From positions 1 through 7,818 of the forward strand of contig CAYWBI010000175.1 in assembly GCA_964456445.1 (NCBI GenBank): DNA of 7,818 bases. Reading direction: 5' to 3'. This document shows, piece after piece, positions 6,626 through 7,818 of this stretch (position 1 is its first letter; each line of letters opens with the position of its first letter). The notes under the pieces are model-generated. The model saw nothing but the letters and a program-made list of their open reading frames with translations, was not told the origin of the DNA and searched no databases. The position numbers and the translations under genes were made by a program. Origin of the DNA: CAYWBI01 sp964456445. Lineage in GTDB: Bacteria; Calditrichota; Calditrichia; Calditrichales; J004.

Positions 6626-7099
6626 ATGGCAAAATATAATGACAATGAAATTATCAAGGTTCCAAGGTTTAAGGAAAGCGAGGGCTTCTATACCTCACCT
6701 CAACGTTCCCGGACAATGGCGCGGATCAAAGCGAAAAACACAAAACCGGAGATTGCTTTCCGTAAATCTTTATGGGCAAGAGGGGTACGTTACAGGCTTA
6801 ATTATAAATTGCTTCCGGGCAAGCCGGATTTGATAAGCAAAAAATATAAATTTGCCGTGTTTATCGATGGCGATTTTTGGCATGGCAAAGATTGGGACGA
6901 AAAAAAGAAAAAAATAAAATCCAACCGGGGCTTTTGGATACCTAAGATTGAACGAAACATGCAAAGGGACCGGACCAACAATCAATTGTTAAAAAATATG
7001 GGCTACGTGGTCTTTCGCTTTTGGGACGAGGATATCCGCAAAAATTTGTCCGACTGTGTGGAACAGGTTGTCCGTCATGTTGCCGGGAAGAATAAATAG
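6626..7099 (+). CDS. vsr: Vsr-type T:G mismatch (very short patch repair) endonuclease
   Basis: A 157-residue single-strand nicking enzyme that cuts beside T in T:G mismatches left when 5-methylcytosine deaminates, so that repair restores the C:G pair. Family order is clear: RSRTMARIKAKNTKPE (27-42), FRKSLWARGVRYR (45-57), LPGKPDL with the metal-binding D68 (63-69), FIDGDFWHGKDW (79-90) with the presumed catalytic H86, FWIPKIERNMQRDR (103-116), and GYVVFRFWDEDI (126-137). In E. coli Vsr the corresponding stretch reads VHGCFWH and carries Cys/His ligands of a structural zinc. Here those places hold Asp, Lys and Trp, so this belongs to the zinc-less lineage found with many non-Dcm methylases. 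It is divergent from the C5 methyltransferase, with 96 bases between the start codons, and is very likely its partner. Length is usual. It should stay useful even if the endonuclease is dead. Confidence 0.94.
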   Translation: MAKYNDNEIIKVPRFKESEGFYTSPQRSRTMARIKAKNTKPEIAFRKSLWARGVRYRLNYKLLPGKPDLISKKYKFAVFIDGDFWHGKDWDEKKKKIKSNRGFWIPKIERNMQRDRTNNQLLKNMGYVVFRFWDEDIRKNLSDCVEQVVRHVAGKNK

Positions 7100-7306
7100 T
7101 TCATCTTCTTTTCCCTTTTGTCCGCCAGATTGGTGACTTTCCCGTTTTGAATAACCCGCCGTAATTCGTATATTGAAACCTGTTATTTATGGGCATTTTA
7201 GCCGGTGGTTTTTCAGTCTTGACCGAACCTGGCTGCCCATAAAGCGGGGAATAACCGATAAGAAAACGCCATAGGCGGGAAGTAAATACAACACGCACCA
7301 ACCGGC

Positions 7307-7359
7307 ACAGCTCTCCCGGATTTGATATTAACCGGGGCTGCCCGCCCGGGGAGGGCTGT
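7307..7359 (+). repeat. GC-rich stem-loop just upstream of icmF ribosome binding site
   Basis: ACAGCTCTCCCGG (7307-7319) pairs with CCGGGGAGGGCTGT (7346-7359) through 13 base pairs, counting one G-U and one bulged G. The 26-base loop itself holds GGGGCTGCCC. The stem ends nine bases before the Shine-Dalgarno sequence. It is not followed by a T-run, so it is not a typical terminator. A cis-acting leader element or mRNA-stabilising hairpin is possible. Confidence 0.55.
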
Positions 7360-7368
7360 TGCTTTAAC

Positions 7369-7375
7369 AGGAAGG
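7369..7375 (+). promoter_or_regulatory. Ribosome binding site of icmF
   Basis: AGGAAGG five bases before ATG 7381 is the strongest Shine-Dalgarno sequence in the window and fixes the start codon. Confidence 0.75.
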
Positions 7376-7380
7376 AAACC

Positions 7381-7818
7381 ATGAAGCCGATTGCACCTTA
7401 CAAACCTAAAAACAATATCCGTATCGTAACCGCTGCCTCGCTGTTTGACGGCCATGATGCCGCCATCAATATTATGCGCCGCATTCTCCAGGGCACGGGC
7501 TGCGAGGTGATCCATCTTGGCCACGACCGAAGTGTGGAAGAAGTGGTCAACACCGCCATTCAGGAAGACGCCCAGGCCATTGCCATGACCTCGTATCAGG
7601 GTGGACATAATGAATATTTTAAATACATGTATGATTTGCTTCAGGAAAAGGGCGCAGGTCAGATCAAGATTTTCGGCGGTGGCGGTGGGGTGATCCTGCC
7701 GGATGAAATAGAAAAATTGCACGCTTACGGCATCGCCCGTATTTACACGCCCGATGATGGCCGTGTGATGGGGCTGCAGGGTATGATCAATGACATGGTG
7801 GCCCAATGTGATTATCCC
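7381..7818 (+). CDS. icmF: Fused isobutyryl-CoA mutase (IcmF-type), N-terminal cobalamin-binding part
   Basis: The first 146 codons of a gene that runs off the right edge. The product starts with the B12-binding domain: IRIVTAASLFDGHDAAINIM carries D23-G24-H25-D26, the DxH motif whose His25 should be the lower axial cobalt ligand. TSYQGGH (70-76) and FGGGGG (98-103) line the nucleotide-loop pocket, and RIYTPDDGRVMGLQG (120-134) closes the domain. A cobalamin domain at the N-terminus is characteristic of IcmF, in which it is followed by a MeaI-like GTPase chaperone and the mutase barrel; in ordinary methylmalonyl-CoA mutase it is C-terminal. IcmF interconverts isobutyryl-CoA and n-butyryl-CoA, and sometimes isovaleryl/pivalyl-CoA, in the cytoplasm using adenosylcobalamin. 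The rest of the protein is not visible, so a stand-alone small subunit (IcmB type) cannot be fully excluded, but the sequence around FDGHDAAINIMRRIL favours the fused form. Confidence 0.87.
   Translation, partial: MKPIAPYKPKNNIRIVTAASLFDGHDAAINIMRRILQGTGCEVIHLGHDRSVEEVVNTAIQEDAQAIAMTSYQGGHNEYFKYMYDLLQEKGAGQIKIFGGGGGVILPDEIEKLHAYGIARIYTPDDGRVMGLQGMINDMVAQCDYP

Larger units (their letters stand above)
7100..7380 (+). other. Intergenic leader upstream of the IcmF-type mutase
   Basis: No gene is recognised in these 281 bases on either strand; the open minus-strand frames here look like shadows. After vsr there is a T-rich stretch without a terminator hairpin. TTGAAA (7173-7178) followed 17 bases later by TTTTAG is a weak sigma70-like candidate. 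A small hairpin CGCC-ATA-GGCG lies at 7267-7277, and a larger stem-loop at 7307-7359 precedes the ribosome binding site. The octamer GGCTGCCC occurs twice, first near 7230 and again inside the large loop. Confidence 0.5.

Noticed and set aside
7307..7370. Rho-independent terminator before icmF
   Set aside because: The stem is strong, but it is followed by TGCTTTAACAGG rather than a T-run and leads directly into a ribosome binding site.
7100..7380. Cobalamin riboswitch ahead of the B12 enzyme gene
   Set aside because: No B12-box-like conserved core or the usual conserved blocks could be found; only an unrelated GC-rich stem is visible.
7213..7806. 197-codon open frame on the minus strand opposite icmF
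   Set aside because: It lies antisense to a clearly conserved B12-binding domain and its translation has no family features; it also covers the leader. A shadow frame.

Overview
The window looks like a chromosomal stretch of a Gram-negative-type bacterium. It has moderately AT-rich DNA, weak or missing Shine-Dalgarno sites at several starts, a fused isobutyryl-CoA mutase at the right edge, and a spore photoproduct lyase-like radical SAM enzyme with no sporulation context. This combination would suit a Bacteroidota/Calditrichota-like or deltaproteobacterial lineage, but the placement is inference and cannot be fixed from this sequence alone.

Left part (1-4416): a response regulator with a receiver domain and a probable DUF4388 domain runs off the left edge on the minus strand. 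It diverges from a fold-type II PLP enzyme of the serine racemase/threonine dehydratase type (685-1632, plus). Three minus-strand genes follow: a small DUF2062 membrane protein, a LOG-family nucleotide phosphoribohydrolase and a spore photoproduct lyase-family radical SAM protein. The last two lie 33 bases apart and probably share a transcript.

Central accessory module (4417-7099): a compact DNA-methylation module made of three genes. (a) An Eco47II-type restriction endonuclease on the plus strand is broken by one apparent missing A, directly at the catalytic E-x-K motif. (b) A C5-cytosine methyltransferase on the minus strand carries its own N-terminal helix-turn-helix. Its last 20 bases overlap the tail of the endonuclease gene. 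(c) A Vsr-type T:G mismatch endonuclease on the plus strand diverges from the methyltransferase. An inverted repeat containing TATAAT on both strands lies between (b) and (c). The methyltransferase would make 5-methylcytosine and Vsr would repair its deamination to T. If the frameshift is real, the module has lost its restriction arm and survives as methylase plus repair. Target preference is inferred to be GGNCC-like from family resemblance only.

Right part (7100-7818): a 281-base leader with a strong GC-rich stem-loop precedes a well-placed ribosome binding site and the first 146 codons of an IcmF-type mutase, covering the cobalamin-binding domain. No tRNA, rRNA, CRISPR array, insertion sequence or clear rho-independent terminator was recognised.
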